From contig NW_025336481.1 in assembly GCF_004798865.1 (NCBI RefSeq), forward strand, positions 17,516,934 through 17,580,933: a DNA stretch of 64,000 nucleotides. Reading direction: 5' to 3'. Numbering within the stretch: position 1 is the first letter of the stretch; the number at the start of each line of letters is the position of its first letter. Positions 57,601-63,654 of this stretch are shown here, one piece after another. The notes under the pieces were generated by a model. It was not told the origin of the DNA. It worked only from the letters and a program-made list of their open reading frames with translations, and made no database searches. The position numbers and the translations under genes were made by a program. Source of the stretch: Varanus komodoensis. Lineage: Eukaryota; Chordata; Lepidosauria; Squamata; Varanidae.

Positions 57601-59626
57601 GACTTCTATATAAATATATATTATAAGCAATGTTTTAAGGTTTATATCACAACTCTTGTCCTCATTCACAAAAATGATAACAAAAATGATTCAATACCTT
57701 CCTTTTCATTTTTTTAAGCCCAGTGTTATAGCAATTCATTACCTTCCCTTGGACAAGCACTAGGTTAAAATACTATATAATATTTTCCTAGCCAAAGCAC
57801 TGCCATGAGAACCCCCTCCATTTTCTCTTGGAGTCTTTCCCAACGTTGTGCCTTCTATATGATTTGGACTACAGGCCTTCTCATCCCCCAGCCAGTATGA
57901 CCATGGTTCAGGTACAGTTTGAACTGTGAATCCCAGATATGGTACACCATCACGTCCAGCTTGGATGAAAAACAAACTCAGCAGCAAGAAAGCAATAAAC
58001 CTAACCTAAAGAGCATATGCAAAGCCATGCATGGGGAAGAGGAGTCCGATACTATTACTGTTCAAGCACACTTGGTCCTGTTTCCACTGCCTTGGCATGG
58101 TGCTTACAGTCTGGAGTGTATGCCAGCAGACACATTTTAATGATTCTTCAGGATAATATTGGTATATTGTATGATGTCCCAAGCACTGCTTGTTCTATTT
58201 TAGCTAGTTAGTATACAGCTTAAATTGGTGAAAAGGGAAGCTTTTTACTTGAAGTAGCTATAAATTATCACTGACATCCTGATTAATGTATTTGATCCAA
58301 CCATCTGAAGCTAAATATTCATCATGTCATGCAAAACAATGAAACAATGTATTTAAGGTCAATAGGAAATGAAGGAACAAAATAGTATCCAGTGTCACTA
58401 GTGTATAGGAAAAGTGGTAAGGCAATGCTGCAATTTTGCTTCAGTACCTAATTTTTTATCCTGCAGAATACATAAATAAAAGTAATTGGTACATCTGACT
58501 CATTAAAACAGAAAGTAGAGTTGTCACAGTTGGAATTAGTTTACATGCATCATATAGAGATCTGATGTGTCTAATGCATTTGACTTATTATAATTCATCT
58601 GATAGCAATGAAGAGTCAACACTGATGGACTATTTGCTTCATCTACCAGTTGCGGATAGTTTCAGCTGGTGCCGTTAATAATTTAATATATTTACCAATG
58701 CAATATTGTAATTATTTATGACACTAACAGTTTCTCTAATATTATTGGATTTATATATGAGTTTGCATAAATTACATTTAAATTAACATGCTACCTATTT
58801 AATCAATGCTGCTTGATGCCTGAACAAAAAAATTGTGATCCTAATCCATACACTTTTTCAAGCCGGATGGTGTGGTACAAAGGAGAGTAAGAGAGAAAGA
58901 GAGAGAGAAATAGGCTGGCACAGAGAGATATGATTGAGCAACCCTGCAATACTGCAAATTTCTGCCTCCCGCTCCACTGCAGCCTGCCTCTTACCACCCT
59001 CTGACTTTTCCTATTGCTCAATAACTCCTCATAGAAAAAGTCTCTCCCTGCTATAAAGAGAGATAGTGAAAATTGAATCTGAACCTTTGACATCCATCCC
59101 TTTTGCTTTCCACCATTGAGTTATGCCCCTCCCCAAGTTTAATCACAAGAAGACTTTGATTCAGTACTTTTGAATCCCTGAGCAATTAAATGACTAGGTT
59201 GCTCTCTATCATGAAACCACAGTACACACAGTGCTCAACTTAATTTGAATGTTTTTTCAGACTGCTTGTAATCTTACCTTGATCCTTTCCAGCTTCATCT
59301 AAATGATGGAAGTCCTTTAACACTTGAATGTTAAAGAAACCCTCTTGGCAACGCTGTATAACTTTCTTTGATCCATTCTTGAGCAGATAATCCAGAAGTG
59401 TTAAAGATTTGTATACATGCCTCCAGTTCTTTCCATGGTCATTCATTCTGTGCCAGATCATGTTCATAATCTCAGAAAGAGAAACTGTGTTGTAAGTAAG
59501 GTCACTTATCTCTAACATCAGAGAACTTGACGGTCCCCAAGGATCATTAGATGTTGCTTCTCTGACTTTTATCTCAGCATCAGAATAATTTTTTACGAAG
59601 TTCTTCACATGCCTCCTGAGTGCCAT
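30063..59626 (-). CDS. ENTHD1: ENTHD1, ENTH domain-containing protein 1 (six coding exons, 619 aa)
   Basis: Spliced gene on the minus strand: join of 59626-59278, 57158-56949, 54793-54675, 37783-37657, 31934-31491 and 30673-30063. Exon lengths 349, 210, 119, 127, 444 and 611 nt total 1,860 nt, i.e. 619 codons plus TAG, close to the roughly 600 aa of mammalian ENTHD1 as I remember it. Residues 1-140 form an ENTH domain with the epsin signatures ATSNDPWGPSSSL and DHGKNWRHVYK. ENTH domains bind PI(4,5)P2 at membranes, and in epsins act in clathrin-coat assembly. The positions equivalent to epsin-1 R8, K11, R25, N30, R63, K69 and H73 are all kept (R5, K8, R22, N27, R60, K66, H70). The tail is Ser/Thr/Pro-rich and shows no NPF or UIM motif, unlike true epsins, so coat binding is not predicted. 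The short start MALRRHVK rather than the longer epsin N terminus points to ENTHD1, not EPN1-3. Cellular role is poorly known; membrane binding is inferred from the domain. Confidence 0.93.
30674..31490 (-). other. ENTHD1 intron 5
   Basis: 817-bp intron between exons 5 and 6 with gtgagc..tttag ends. No repeat recognised. Confidence 0.85.
31491..31934 (-). CDS. ENTHD1: ENTHD1 coding exon 5
   Basis: Acceptor ..tgccttgcag|GTGCTC at 31934 and donor CCAG|gtgagc at 31491, phase 1 on both sides. It encodes residues 269-416: a basic Ser-rich start (SGRKSKSSVVSRVMLKS), then PWLDLWSSGPEE, then a Ser/Thr/Pro-rich region with TFQSFDPLSSS. No enzymatic fold is evident; it looks disordered. The 148-codon open frame bounded by good splice sites and joining both neighbours in phase supports it as real. 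Confidence 0.92.
31935..34904 (-). other. ENTHD1 intron 4, part without recognised repeats
   Basis: First part (by coordinate) of the 5.7-kb intron 4. Only short unsupported open frames; no element ends or extra exon that would fit the phase-1 junction was identified. Confidence 0.5.
34905..35105 (+). mobile_element. tRNA-derived SINE (MIR/CORE-like) in intron 4
   Basis: GAGAGCCAGGGAGATGTGGT head, TTGGGGTGACTTTGGACCAG, CAGCCTAACCTACCTCACAA, GCTGTGAGGATAAAATGG. Near full length; antisense to ENTHD1. Confidence 0.82.
35186..35275. repeat. Short near-palindromic dispersed repeat
   Basis: AGAATCCTATAGAGGTTTAC, then TCAGTGAGGCTTATTTGTTA and CTAAGTAAGTTTAAGATTGC, typical order of the 85-bp family. 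Confidence 0.55.
35276..36844. other. ENTHD1 intron 4, GC-richer unassigned block
   Basis: Richer in GC than the rest of the intron. The plus-strand frame at 35,424-35,699 and GC-rich 36,100-36,740 show no recognised domain. Contains the MITE-like piece at 35,875. It may be an unrecognised old element. Confidence 0.35.
35875..36030. repeat. Partial copy of the GGTGCTTCCAGA TIR element
   Basis: GTGCTTCCAAACAAGGCTTA followed by TTTTACAGGGGTCCAGATAA and CCCTGTTTTCTCCCCATTTC parallels the element at 41,128. The right end is not recognisable. Confidence 0.45.
36845..37365 (+). mobile_element. RTE (BovB-like) LINE 3' end in intron 4, plus orientation
   Basis: GGAGGTGAAGGCCAAGATCT, GGCTGTGAAAGCTGGAAAGT, ACAGGAAGACAAACCAGTGG, AAGGAAACCACAGGCTTGAG, then a (GTT)n tail at 37,339-37,362. 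Same region of RTE as 24,360-24,838. Antisense to ENTHD1 and about 290 bp from exon 4. Confidence 0.82.
37657..37783 (-). CDS. ENTHD1: ENTHD1 coding exon 4
   Basis: Strong acceptor tttttcttttgtctcag|GAC at 37783 and donor GCAA|gtatgt at 37657; 127 nt, phase 0 in and phase 1 out. It encodes residues 227-268 beginning DLIVFSEDES, an acidic Ser-rich stretch. Skipping it would shift the frame because 127 is not a multiple of three. It is flanked closely by two RTE relics in opposite orientation (36,845-37,365 plus and 38,145-38,750 minus). Confidence 0.88.
38048..38144 (-). mobile_element. L2-like tail fragment, minus orientation
   Basis: TTTATTTATTTATAGTATTT followed by ATATGCTGCCTTTCAGGCAA, the antisense of a L2/SINE tail. 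Short; family call is tentative. Confidence 0.35.
38145..38750 (-). mobile_element. RTE (BovB-like) LINE 3' end in intron 3, minus orientation
   Basis: Minus-strand frame at 38,644-38,456 reads KAKIIYSVFLTTMYVCESWA and KNIDTFETWCWK, the RTE/BovB motif order VxYGCESW..IDAFExWCWR downstream of the reverse transcriptase. The 3' end (GTTGCCATGAGTTGG on the minus strand) is at 38,145. It lies opposite in orientation to the copy at 36,845, with ENTHD1 exon 4 between. Confidence 0.88.
38751..39474 (-). mobile_element. L1 LINE, ORF2 C-terminal end and 3' region, minus orientation
   Basis: Minus-strand translation across 39,412-39,250 gives CWKCKKIEGTFYHMWWTC and then KRFWKQIYAEMQ, the Cys-rich C terminus of L1 ORF2p. 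Followed by a short 3' part. Continues at 39,728 beyond a nested SINE. 5'-truncated, as most L1 copies are. Confidence 0.85.
39482..39720 (-). mobile_element. tRNA-derived SINE nested in L1, with 7-bp target duplication
   Basis: Full-length MIR/CORE-like SINE: (TTTA)n tail, TTTATATCCTGCCTTTTTCC, TACAAAGGGCTCAAGGCAGC, and head as TGTTAACCACTACACTACAC. Exact duplication CAATTTT at 39,475-39,481 and 39,721-39,727. It interrupts the L1 at 39,474 and is therefore younger than it. Nearly the same sequence as 18,662-18,903. Confidence 0.92.
39721..40215 (-). mobile_element. L1 LINE, upstream part of the same copy
   Basis: Minus-strand translation shows L1 ORF2-like pieces (for example NFAFNVFNRSVLWKIFKENN near 40,130-40,060). 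Frame is broken. It runs to about 40,215, where the homology I can see ends. Confidence 0.7.
40400..40790 (+). mobile_element. L2-like LINE 3' end
   Basis: GGAGGCAACAAGGAGAAGGG, CCTTTTCAGTGATGACC and CCCCACTGAGTTCCACCTGG are the usual L2 ORF end (EARRRAFSVMTFPTEFH). Then a T-rich 3' UTR with TGTAATCCACTCAGAGAGCT and an AAATAAATAA end. Antisense to ENTHD1. Confidence 0.8.
41128..41352. mobile_element. Non-coding TIR element (MITE), superfamily unassigned
   Basis: Left end GGTGCCTCCAGACAAGGC and right end GCCCTTCCATCTGGAAGCACC, whose reverse complement starts GGTGCTTCCAGA: 12 bp with one mismatch. 225 bp, no coding capacity. Target duplication not clear. A partial relative lies at 35,875. Confidence 0.6.
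41702..42065. mobile_element. TA-flanked inverted-repeat element (Tc1/mariner-like MITE), short copy
   Basis: 364 bp bounded by TA (41,700-41,701 and 42,066-42,067). Left end CAGTGGTACCTTGGCTAATG; right end reverse-complemented CAATGGTACCTTGGCTCACG. The middle is GC-rich with GGGGGGAGAC repeats. Inverted relative to 15,081-15,685 and shorter by about 240 bp. Confidence 0.85.
42308..42528 (-). mobile_element. tRNA-derived SINE (MIR/CORE-like), minus orientation
   Basis: TTTATATCCCACCTTTCCG tail, TTTTATCCTCACAACAATTC, CATGTCACCCAGTGAGCTTC, and head as CACCCTAACCAACACATCAC. Full length, diverged. Confidence 0.82.
42529..43090. other. ENTHD1 intron 3, unassigned stretch
   Basis: Open frames up to 124 codons (42,613-42,987, plus) without a recognisable domain or splice context; nothing supported. 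Confidence 0.4.
43099..43477. mobile_element. hAT non-autonomous copy A
   Basis: 379 bp from CAGTGATGGCAAAC to GGATCACGACCACTG. Body reads GAGTGCCTGAACTGCAACCC, AAGTGCCAACACTGCA, then GGACCCTATGTGCGCTGTTA. Aligns over its length with copy B. Flanked on the inner side by CCTAAACC, similar but not identical to the outer CCCTAGCC. Confidence 0.8.
43486..43840. repeat. Two-unit 178-bp tandem repeat with telomere-like junctions
   Basis: Unit 1 starts CTACCCTGGTGGACACCCCC at 43,486; unit 2 starts CTACCCTGGTGCACTCCCCT at 43,664. Both contain AAAGTTCCACTGAAAAGAGG and CATCATGCCAGGACACCTCA and end TTTCTAACCCTAACC. The junctions carry CCCTAA repeats (telomere motif). The two units differ by several bases and an open minus-strand frame spans them by chance. 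Confidence 0.88.
43841..44511. mobile_element. hAT non-autonomous copy B (contains nested MITE)
   Basis: Starts CAGAGACGGTGAACCTTTTA, body GAGTGCCCAAACTGCAACCC as in copy A, right end CATAGGTTCACCACCGTTG. Length minus the nested MITE (328 bp plus TA) is about 341 bp, similar to copy A. Confidence 0.82.
43993..44320. mobile_element. TA-flanked MITE nested in hAT copy B
   Basis: 328 bp between TA dinucleotides. Left end CAGTAGTTCCCCAGAATTTG; right end reverse-complemented CAGTATACCCCTGTGAAATC. Pogo/Tigger-like termini by eye. Non-coding and GC-rich in the middle. It splits copy B between CAAATATACA and TAGTCTTGG. Confidence 0.75.
44520..45909. other. ENTHD1 intron 3, unassigned stretch
   Basis: No supported element. 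45,455-45,600 contains AACCCA/GGGTTATGTTGTG words resembling degraded TIR-MITE sequence. Confidence 0.4.
45910..46095 (+). mobile_element. tRNA-derived SINE (MIR/CORE-like)
   Basis: GGTTAAAGTATTGGACTGGG head with AGTTCTAGTCCCCACTAGGC, then GCCTAACCTATCTCAGGGTT, and tail AAGCCACCTTGGGTTCCTTG. Core partly shortened. Confidence 0.72.
46096..47639. other. ENTHD1 intron 3, unassigned stretch
   Basis: The 131-codon frame at 46,369-46,764 has no recognised domain and no splice context in phase with ENTHD1; treated as chance. Confidence 0.4.
47640..50440 (+). mobile_element. RTE (BovB-like) LINE, long 3'-truncated relic
   Basis: In order: TWNMRNMNQGKLEIVTQEME (endonuclease start, 48,123), NSEEMELL, then YINQIDHYI and RWRSCTVAAKTRPGEEWDHE (end of endonuclease, about 48,690 and 48,885), then reverse transcriptase pieces KEMGVPQHLIVLMHNLY and GKTVRQCSISFPSLFNPYSK (50,007-50,180), and RCAGDTILLAES, the usually YADD-type site in degraded form (50,245). 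Broken by several frameshifts and stops; the 3' end after 50,440 is missing. 5' boundary is approximate. Endonuclease plus reverse transcriptase in one frame and these motifs identify the RTE clade. Confidence 0.88.
48720..48857 (-). mobile_element. 5S-rRNA-derived SINE nested in RTE, 7-bp target duplication
   Basis: Reverse complement contains AATTAAGCAGGGTCAGGCCT, GGTTAGAATCTGGATGGGTG, matching the 5S rRNA internal promoter region (GCTAAGCAGGGTCGGGCCTG, GGTTAGTACTTGGATGGGAG). The tail reads TTGTAAACCATCCAGAGAGC and TATAAAAATA. Exact duplication ATTATAT lies at 48,713-48,719 and 48,858-48,864. The RTE protein reading continues across the insertion (..QIDHYI / IEGKRW..). Confidence 0.9.
50441..51479. 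other. ENTHD1 intron 3, unassigned stretch
   Basis: No recognised repeat or exon between the RTE and L1 relics; 51,060-51,480 is AT-rich. Confidence 0.4.
51480..53765 (+). mobile_element. L1 LINE, 5' half (ORF1 and ORF2 endonuclease), 3'-truncated
   Basis: 51,489 onward encodes a Gln/Ser-rich N-terminal ORF1 piece (GSLSSESTSQLTTQL), then stops. 51,684-52,388 encodes the ORF1p RRM and C-terminal domain (ASYYLRFQN, RDDHQEVKVLKQ, KAQEFYKKF), ending in a (GT)n tract at 52,362. ORF2 starts about 52,420 with LNINGLNE and ICLQETHIKK, has a stop and a frame change, then is open 52,692-53,705: YAPN, GDFNAIVD, SRIDMVW, ADHNPVF. These are the L1 endonuclease catalytic motifs. Homology stops at about 53,765, before the reverse transcriptase. 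Confidence 0.93.
53779..53895 (-). mobile_element. CR1 LINE 3' fragment, minus orientation
   Basis: TTTAGCCATCATGGCTAGCC, ATTGATGACACACCTTTCAT, GCCATCTAAGCTGCTGTCAT and ATAGTTCCACACAC follow the antisense CR1 tail order. It directly follows the broken L1 end. Confidence 0.65.
54497..54582. repeat. Short near-palindromic dispersed repeat
   Basis: GCAATCCTGTATATCTCTAC, TAAGTTTCCACTGACTGCAA, TAGGCCTTACTCCCAAGTAA: a well-preserved copy of the 85-bp family, about 95 bp from ENTHD1 exon 3 inside intron 3. Confidence 0.65.
54675..54793 (-). CDS. ENTHD1: ENTHD1 coding exon 3
   Basis: Encodes residues 187-226, including FSSKAFPAPDQSQPAQT and IIEKKSSE; donor TCAGAG|gtaaat at 54675. Two acceptors compete: cag ending at 54794 and another 18 nt upstream ending at 54812. 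Both give the same downstream frame, but with the upstream one the junction codon is T+AA, a stop. With the 54,793 start it is T+AT (Tyr). The 54,793 start is therefore chosen, and it has a pyrimidine tract (CCTTTCTTTG) just before it. The exon ends in phase 0. Confidence 0.85.
54794..56948 (-). other. ENTHD1 intron 2
   Basis: 2.2-kb intron with gtaagc donor and tttgacag acceptor. AT-rich; a poly(A) run near 54,854. No repeat element recognised. Confidence 0.8.
56949..57158 (-). CDS. ENTHD1: ENTHD1 coding exon 2 (end of ENTH domain)
   Basis: Acceptor ..ttccaacag|GTTTTC at 57158 and donor CAAT|gtaagc at 56949; enters and leaves in phase 1. It encodes residues 117-186. KDQG from exon 1 joins FHVREKAKQVLALLKDE here, matching the last ENTH helix of epsins (KDQGxxVREKAKQL). 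The second half (RRTRRRTSYAMLFP onward) is basic and probably disordered. The basic run after the ENTH fold could add membrane charge contacts; that is inference. Confidence 0.94.
57159..59277 (-). other. ENTHD1 intron 1 (between coding exons 1 and 2)
   Basis: 2.1-kb intron with gtaag donor and ttccaacag acceptor. No repeat element or alternative exon recognised. Confidence 0.8.
59278..59626 (-). CDS. ENTHD1: ENTHD1 coding exon 1 (N-terminal ENTH domain)
   Basis: Encodes residues 1-116 plus one base (phase 1). The ATG at 59626-59624 is followed by G. A splice-acceptor-like ACAG lies just upstream at 59634-59631, so the ATG may sit only 4 nt into an internal exon, with a non-coding first exon further up that I could not find. 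The exon ends CAAG|gtaag at 59278. It carries NYSDAEIKVREATSNDPWG and the DHGKNWRHVYK motif, the best conserved part of ENTH domains. Confidence 0.95.
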
Positions 59627-59630
59627 GAAT

Positions 59631-61439
59631 CTGTTCTATAAGTATAAAGTCTAAGAGAAACTGATGTTTTTTGTTGTGATCTTGTCCTCTCTTTCCATTC
59701 TCACATGCAATGAACCACAGGGATTCTGCAAAACAGAATAGCAGGAAAGTGAAATGATAACTTTTCATGTCTTGAAAGAAGGTTAGTATGAATATTTTCT
59801 TTCCCAATAATCAGATGCCACAGCATTCTGTTTATAATGACTACACTCAAATGTCTGAAAACTTCAGGAAAATAGCAATTCTTTTTTCAATCAGTAGAAA
59901 GGGATGTTGCTGCTGAAGATGATTCTGGTACTTTTCCATTATTTTATTAGTTTCGGTCTATCAGAACAAAACTGCTCTTGTTTCTCATTGTCCCTCTGTA
60001 TCATCATTTGTGTGACATATATGTGCAGGAACAGTTGCAAATTAAAAATTCAAAGTTTTTATTAAGTTCCTGCCATAGATAACGAGCATCTGAAACACAA
60101 TGTCTCAGTTATCATTTTCCTGGCCCTGTTAGTTTGGCAGAAAGTGCTGTGGGCATGCCCCCTCCTCTACTATCCCTCATGAACTCCTTCCTCCTTTTCC
60201 TGGTTTGTATAACTACAATTTGCCATGATGTTCAGTCATGCAAAATATAGGTTAATACTAGCCACAATTGCCTGTAAAAACTTGAAATGAGTTTGCAAAC
60301 AAATCATGGTTTGGAGACAATTTCTGATTAACATTCACCCATTTTACTCACAGCAGTGGTGGAATAAAAGAGAATGCAGCCTCCAAACGGTTCCAAAGTG
60401 CCATTTCACATCTTTATGAAATTTTCCTCAATCTCCGCTCTTTTTCATTTGTTGGCATGAGGGTAAATGTCTGTGCAATTCCTGATGGAATTACTAGAGA
60501 ATATTGCTATGGGCATGTATCAAATTGATTTCAAGTTCTGACATGCACTCAGCCTCAGCCAGAGATACATTCTATAATCATATTGTATATGCACAAATAG
60601 CAAAATATTCAAATTTGTGACAAATGTGTTTTTTATCTCACACGCATCCATATACTAACACTGTTGTCCTTTCTGACTACTGTTATATATTCTAGTTATG
60701 GGTGTCTGAAATCCAAGGCCAAACAGAAATTTGAAGTGAAAAATCAAAGTGTCACTGATCTAATATTCAAAAGTACAAGTGAAAATTATCTTCTTGATCA
60801 AGTAATGTGCATTCTCACATAAATTAGCTATAAAATATATTGGTTTAATTAAGATTTTCCAAGAAAAAAATTACAGATGCAAAGAAGTAAGAAAGAAAGG
60901 AATCTTTATTAGGTGCATATTGCACACTTACCATATGCCAATTTTCTGTCTTGTTTGCATTTCAAATGCAGTCAATTTTTATCTGTATCGCTCATGAAGA
61001 GAAAATTTTCATTTTATTTATAATGTGTTACAATAAATCTATTAAAAATTTCAATCAAAGGATTTGTTCTTTGGCTTTGTATGTGTCACTCTCCTTTATC
61101 AGTAGAAATACACTGTGACAGCAGCAAATATTGATCTGCTTTTTCGCAGGTCATGATAACTCTCTTGGAATCTTAACTTGATTCAAAGAATAAGTTGTTC
61201 CTCTTATTTTCCATCCTCCCTCTTGGGTCAATCCCAACCTGTTCTGATTTTCAATGGACTAATTTAACCTGTTTTATAGGACTCACAATCCAGTTGAATC
61301 AGTCCATAAAATTAAAGCAATACAATATAATCAATTAAAAGAACAGCATAAATGACAGATACAAATCCACAACAGCACCAGAATCCAATGCTGGAAATAA
61401 CTGTTGCCATTCCCCACATAGATGTCAGAACATGACAAT
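59631..61439. other. Upstream flank of ENTHD1 start, nothing recognised
   Basis: AT-rich sequence upstream of the coding start. No CpG island, TATA box in clear context or non-coding first exon could be supported; the promoter may lie outside the window. Confidence 0.4.
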
Positions 61440-61545
61440 TTTGCAATGCAATCCCATATGTCTATTCAGAAGTAAGCCCAACTGAATGCAATTAGACCTA
61501 CTTGCAAAAAACTGTGATTAGGCTGCAGCTTTAACTGAGTCCCTA
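61440..61545. repeat. Short near-palindromic dispersed repeat
   Basis: GCAATGCAATCCCATATGTC, TTCAGAAGTAAGCCCAACTG, then ATTAGACCTACTTGC and GTGATTAGGCTGCAGC: near full-length copy of the 85-bp family. Confidence 0.6.
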
Positions 61546-61617
61546 AAACCCGAACATGCTCAGACCTACTTCACTCAACATGTTGAACTTTTTGAAAATA
61601 AGATATATCAACTTGCT

Positions 61618-61722
61618 ATGAAGCTCACTGGGTGACTTTGGGCCAATGTATTACTCATAACTCAGCCTCATTTACTCACAGGGTTATTGTTGTGAGGCTA
61701 AAATGGAGAGCAGATGTACAAA
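61618..61722 (+). mobile_element. tRNA-derived SINE (MIR/CORE-like), head missing
   Basis: GAAGCTCACTGGGTGACTTT, GGGCCAATGTATTACTCATA, ACTCACAGGGTTATTGTTGT, GAGGCTAAAATGGAGAGC. The tRNA-like head is absent, so it is 5'-truncated. Confidence 0.75.
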
Positions 61723-63324
61723 TCAATAGGTATAACTGTCACAGGTATAATCATGCAAATATTAACACATAGCTGGGCCGTAGAAAGAATCCTATTTTCT
61801 AGAAATCAGCATGTGTGTATCCTTGAAATGCAGCTGACACTAACCAGGATCAAATCCAGAGAAAGCTAGTGATACTTGATGGATAACAGCAGCTCAAAGG
61901 GCAATTCACACCAACCTACCCCATTCTTCTCTGGAATAGCACCCTATCCTCCTCCCTTCCTTCAGAGCATCTTCCTTCTGCTTTGTATGCAAGCAAGACA
62001 GATCACACCATTGTAACTTTTTATTTCTGTTACCTATTGGAAAGTGATAGCCTTTTAAAATAAAACATTGGGCATTCACACACCAAGACATGGATTATTT
62101 GGTCAACAGATGGGAAATTATGTAAGCTACTTTGGGTCTTTGCAGGAAAAAAAGGTGCATGTTAAATAAAGAAAGAATACTTATTTATATAAATAAATTA
62201 TTTATAAAAGACAAATAATTTATTCTTTAAATAAAAGAAAATTTTCTAACATATACAAATTTCTTAACATTTTATCACAGGTCATAAAATAGAATCTCAC
62301 CCACAAATACATTTCTCTTTTACAGTGACAACATCTAATCTCTTTATCCAATGTATATAGTTTACCACAAGAGCAAAATATGAAGTACACACCAATAACG
62401 AGTACAAATAAGAATGAACTTCCTCCACACTACTAACTGCAGCTTCATAAAGGCTTTTTTGCTCTACTAATTTTATCCCTACCTGAGAAAGCAACTCAGC
62501 TCTGACAGTTAAGATATCCCTCCCCCACATTTCAACTGCCATCAATCATTTGCAGACCCCACCCCTCCAACCCATCCTCTAATCAGAATGTTGGCATTGT
62601 GGCCCCACCCCTTGACTTAGAACTTTCCACTTAGAGAGCTGTTGTGGCACGGGCTGTTGGCTCTGATATTGTCTGATGTAAAGGAGTCTGTTTTCCAAAG
62701 TGAGGGCAGCACTTCTAAGATCCTTAAAATGCTATGGAGATTTTGAGTTGTAGGAATCTATGGCCAAAAGGAAGAGTTAGTTGCTGGTTTTCCTCCATTT
62801 CTCCAATGACAGATAGGCCTATTTGGATGTAGATTCAGCATAAAATCCCAACAAGAGAAAGAGATTTAATCTCCCAGGCTTCAGCCACTGTGCATATTCT
62901 GATAATTGCTAGTCCAGTCTCATTTTGTTTCTCAAGGTGGCTGCCAAATGGATATTCCACCCCCAGCCCTATAGTCACTCAATTTTCGAGGACTGACTTT
63001 GAGTGAGAGGCAGCTTGCATGTATCACCTAGATTTTGCAGTCTGTTGATTTCTGATTAGCCTTTATGACAATAAAGTGCCTTCATTTTTCTAAATGTCTG
63101 TTGTAAAAATGACTGGCTAGAAAGATACAGGCCACCACATTTTCTTGAGAATTTCCTGTACTCTGAGGTGAAACTCCGGCTGAACTTTTGGCAGGGAACA
63201 TATAATACTGAATAAAGATTGTGATCTGGCTCTTTAACAATCTTATTTATTATGTTTGTTAGCACAGTTACAGTCCATTTCTTTTCCTCTAGCAAGAAAC
63301 CCATGGCAACTTGCATGATTCCCC
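61723..63324. other. Upstream flank, no supported feature
   Basis: AT-rich, with a run of ATTTATA words at 62,180-62,230. No exon or repeat recognised. Confidence 0.4.
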
Positions 63325-63487
63325 TCTCCATTTTAGCCTCACAGCAAGCACAAGAAGTAGACTTAGCTGAGGATAAGTGACTGGTCCAAAGTTCATCCAG
63401 TGAACTTCATGGCTGAGTGGGGATTAAAACCAAGATCACTCGAGTCCCAATCTAGTGCTCTAACCACAAGCACTACGCTTGCTTCAC
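63325..63487 (-). mobile_element. tRNA-derived SINE (MIR/CORE-like), minus orientation
   Basis: TTTTAGCCTCACAGCAAGCA, AAGTTCATCCAGTGAACTTC, GGCTGAGTGGGGATTAAAAC, and head as GTGCTCTAACCACAAGCACT. Diverged. Confidence 0.75.
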
Positions 63488-63654
63488 AAATGAGACCGTC
63501 TGTCTTTTCCCACCTCAGGCATTCACAACTAGCCAAGCTTGGGATGGATGCTGGTCCTCTCTGAAATGTAACATATGAACTTGTCATGCATTCACATCTG
63601 CTTTAGAGTTCCTGCTTTCTCTGCCTCCTCAATCTGCGGCACGTGCAACTATGA

